From positions 53,664 through 117,663 of the forward strand of contig OENT01000434.1 in assembly GCA_900239685.1 (NCBI GenBank): a DNA stretch of 64,000 bases, read 5' to 3'. Position 1 is the first letter of the stretch. Each line of letters opens with the position of its first letter. The translations under genes were made by a program, and so were the position numbers. Under the pieces are notes generated by a model. That model had not been told where the DNA came from and did not search any database. It saw nothing but the letters and a program-made list of their open reading frames with translations. This document shows, piece after piece, positions 61,327 to 64,000 of the stretch. Source of the DNA: Rotaria macrura (taxonomy: Eukaryota; Rotifera; Eurotatoria; Philodinida; Philodinidae).

Positions 61327-63830
61327 AGTTTTGACAAGTAGAAATAAAGCTGACTTTTCCTGATGATTTATGTCGATTTTGTGAAATATTTCGCAATTGA
61401 TGTACGTGACTGGTTAAATTAATGACAACTGGGCTAGCTTGAAAACTTTTATATTTACATCATATTTATTTACATAATGGAGATGTTGATCTTGTGCCGA
61501 TGTATAAAGTTCGTTTCTTCATTGGATTAAAATAGTGCATTCCTCTATCAATGACAAGAAAAACAAGAGAAATTGTCAAAATCAATCTCCATATTTACTT
61601 AAAAATTCTCTAAGCAGAAGCATTGTACAATACATAAAAGAGCCTTCACCTCTTTCTTTCTATCAAGGGGCCCTCCTTTTATTCGTTTAGCGATGTCACA
61701 ACTACTACTAGTAAACAAACAGTCAACAGAACAGTAAAATTTAAAAAAACGAAGAAATGATTAAGTTACCATCAAGACGAAGAGATTCATTGCTGCTGCC
61801 GTTTGTCTCGAAAGTAAACATGAATATAAAGGAGACTCACATAAATGCAATACTAGTTTTATTTTTTCTTGCAAATATCTATCTCTTAAATTAACTCGAA
61901 GTACATTTTGGTAGAAACTCGTTGAAGAAATGCTTGTGGTACTATATAAATAAATATACATATGCATTGCTTTATTTTGAAGATGCTGTTCCATTGATGA
62001 ACATGTGTCATAAAAATGAACGAGGGGATGCATACGCCTATTGCACTAGCTGTGTTTTGAATTTCGCCTATTTTGTTTTCCACTTATATCTTTTTTAATA
62101 GCATTGTAAATAAACAAGCATGAATTGTTCCTGAACTATGCAGTGTTCCTTATCAACTAGCTTTCGGCTAGGTTTAGTTAACAAACTTTTATCTTAAGGA
62201 TGGTGGATGTATCTCTTTTCCCTAAACTGAAAGGATAGGGTCTAGAAACCGTAATTTTCTATCTTTGGATCGGTGCCGGGTTGTTTGAGTGGTTTGATCT
62301 ACCATCCAAGGTAAATTCGGCCTTCCAATGGATTTTGTGACCACACATTTGGTTCCATTTTCCGCCATTTTTGTGTGGAACTCACATATATTTTCGAAGA
62401 AAATCTTGAGTGAAAGTTTTAAGGGGAAGTTTTCGCGGATTCCCACCCCTTCCCCCTCCGTTACAGACATCCTCCCATCATAGACACTCAAAGCACTCAG
62501 AATATTTTACGAAAGGATTATGTGAATTCCACAGTTCAACCTCAAAAGGGCTGCGCTAACAAGCTATTCTAACTGATTTTTAAAGAAATAACGTAATCTT
62601 TTCCTGTCTTTGAAATATTTCCTAGACCGAATGATTAGAGACTAGAAACCGTAATTCGCCTGTGTCTGTCTGTCTATAACAAGATCTTGGTACAACTGAC
62701 CGTTTTCATGGCTCAAATGACCATTTCCACAGAAATGATTATTGGTGGATCCACTGATTGGCCATGCGGAATAGACACTTCTACTGATAAAGTAAGTGAG
62801 AGGGCAGCCGAAGTTCGTAAAAAGAACTTTGATGCCTCCATCTCTAAATTCTTGAAAGGTGTGATCCAGTTGCTAGGTGAAACTCAACCTCTTTCCCCTC
62901 TGAAAGATTTTTAAGCCCGCTAACGAGAACTATTAACAGTGTATTCTAAGTATTAGTCACGATACTGAGAGCTCCCCGTCTATCAGAAGCAAAATCGTAG
63001 TTCAGTCACTATTTTGATTGCGTTTTTCTATTCATTTTTCTTGGAAATTATTCATTTTCTTCTCATCAGTACCCCCCCCCCCCTCTTCACTTATTCATCC
63101 TCTGTATTTCTTCTTTCGATTGAGCTTACTCGTTCATATGTTTTGAAGATTTCAGAATCTGTGGAGGAAACAGCTGACGAAGTGGGCTTTTCATATATTT
63201 GCGTGTGTGAATTCTCTCAGTCTAGAGGCCAGTGAATCAGTTTCCCATTCACGTTACTTTTAATATAACCTCTCTCGGAAGTACCAGTTACTATGACGTA
63301 GACGATCGTGATGATGTTGGATCACTCAGATCATATGATTTTCATTAACTGATATGGAGGAACCATAAGCCATTCCTGACTTGCTTTAGTGGTCGCACTC
63401 AAGTGCTAAAACCTGGAGAAACATAGAGTATATGAAACGAAGTCTTCATGAGATTTGGGCTTTTATTCATTCTTCAATGAAAGAAAAAAATACATATTGC
63501 ATGCATCATTTTATTATTTTCATTGGCCTATCTGATTCTTCAATTTTTGTAAGGTTGTTTTAGCTTAGTGTAAATGTTTTTAACAGTTTCAAGATGAAAC
63601 TTTTCTTTTGAACATGTCAGTTTAGTGTATTTGCTTTTTATTAATTCATAATAAAATTAACAGTAGAACGAAAGTCTTTCTTATGTCGTCTCACTCAGCA
63701 ATTGCTAAGTACTTTGCAGTTACTCATAGCTACGTCACATTTTGATCGTAATCAAAACATACGAGCACTGCTTGAATATTTTTACACATCAATTCTATTT
63801 ATTTGTACTCTCTAAAAAAAAACCGTATCC
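61327..63830. other. 2.5-kb stretch without a firm gene
   Basis: A minus-strand frame at 61761-62033 looks mildly protein-like (segment VLRVNLRDRYLQEKIKLVLHL followed by a GTGAGTC donor-like site) and might be an exon, but no partner was found. A 37-bp imperfect direct repeat occurs at 62221 and 62620. A run of 12 C lies at 63072-63083. The frame 62687-62914 is unassigned. Confidence 0.4.
62221..62656. repeat. imperfect direct repeat pair around CTAGAAACCGTAATT
   Basis: The 15-mer CTAGAAACCGTAATT occurs exactly at 62243-62257 and 62642-62656. The 20 bases before each copy are also related (CCTAAACTGAAAGGATAGGG and CCTAGACCGAATGATTAGAG). The copies are about 400 bp apart. This could be remains of a tandem array, short terminal direct repeats, or a target duplication around an insertion. 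Confidence 0.6.
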
Positions 63831-64000
63831 CATAAAACCCGGAGAGGGTTTCCGAGTTTGTTACTATCTGAAACCCTTTAAGGGTTTCCGAGAAATGGTT
63901 TCCGAGACTTCGAGAACTAAGAAACGAATTACAAAATGCCTTCGCATACCAACCTCGGAAACCGATTAAAGGTTTCCGACGTTGCATTGTTCCCAATCTA
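63831..64000. repeat. GGTTTCCGA-rich element, cut by window end
   Basis: GGTTTCCGA occurs four times on the plus strand (near 63847, 63883, 63898 and 63971) and inverted in CTCGGAAACC near 63953. AAACCCTTTAAGGGTTT around 63870 is a perfect palindrome. This is the subterminal-repeat style of hAT-like miniature elements, such as the one at 53.6 kb. The right end is beyond the window. Confidence 0.6.

Overview
This window looks like nuclear DNA of a small metazoan, most likely a bdelloid rotifer of the Rotaria/Adineta type. The sequence is AT-rich, with compact genes whose introns are mostly 54 to 68 nt. It combines bacterial-looking enzyme genes that carry spliceosomal introns (a poly(3-hydroxybutyrate) depolymerase, a beta-lactamase-type hydrolase) with NHL and B-box proteins, a divergent rhodopsin-like GPCR and many short DNA-transposon derivatives. 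The assignment rests on protein and intron style only; no search was run.

Layout. 1-5 kb: a minus-strand serine hydrolase, then a large imperfect inverted repeat. 8.2-9.0 kb: a three-exon minus-strand gene for a small secreted orphan protein, rebuilt here from in-phase splice sites. 12.4-13.2 kb: a Tc1/mariner-type miniature element. 14.1-15.6 kb: a three-exon minus-strand GPCR. 19.4 kb: a hAT-type miniature element with a perfect 8-bp target duplication. 23.5-24.8 kb: a three-exon PHB depolymerase. 26.0 and 29.4 kb: two palindromic elements. 32.6-33.4 kb: a single-exon cytochrome b561. 33.4-40.2 kb: no gene seen. 40.2-41.2 kb: a decaying B-box/coiled-coil gene. 43.4-44.3 kb: the terminal exon of an NHL beta-propeller gene. 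45.3-46.4 kb: a Tigger-like transposase remnant and another hAT-type miniature element. 47.5 kb: a tRNA-like gene. 49.2-53.1 kb: two same-strand coding blocks that seem to share a receiver-like alpha/beta fold, one with a TPR-like end. 53.6-58.8 kb: a transposon cluster (hAT-type element, a dead LINE split by a nested foldback element, another palindromic element). 61.0-61.3 kb: a CD225/dispanin two-helix membrane protein. 61.3-64.0 kb: no firm gene; the window ends inside a repeat with recurrent GGTTTCCGA motifs.

The genes do not form an obvious pathway. The recurring themes are secreted or membrane proteins, genes probably acquired from bacteria, and at least nine non-autonomous inverted-repeat elements. 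The most novel-looking items are the secreted orphan at 8.2-9.0 kb, the receiver-like gene pair at 49-53 kb and the atypical tRNA-like gene at 47.5 kb. Several reading frames that look complete begin at TTG and are really internal exons; this is stated where it applies.
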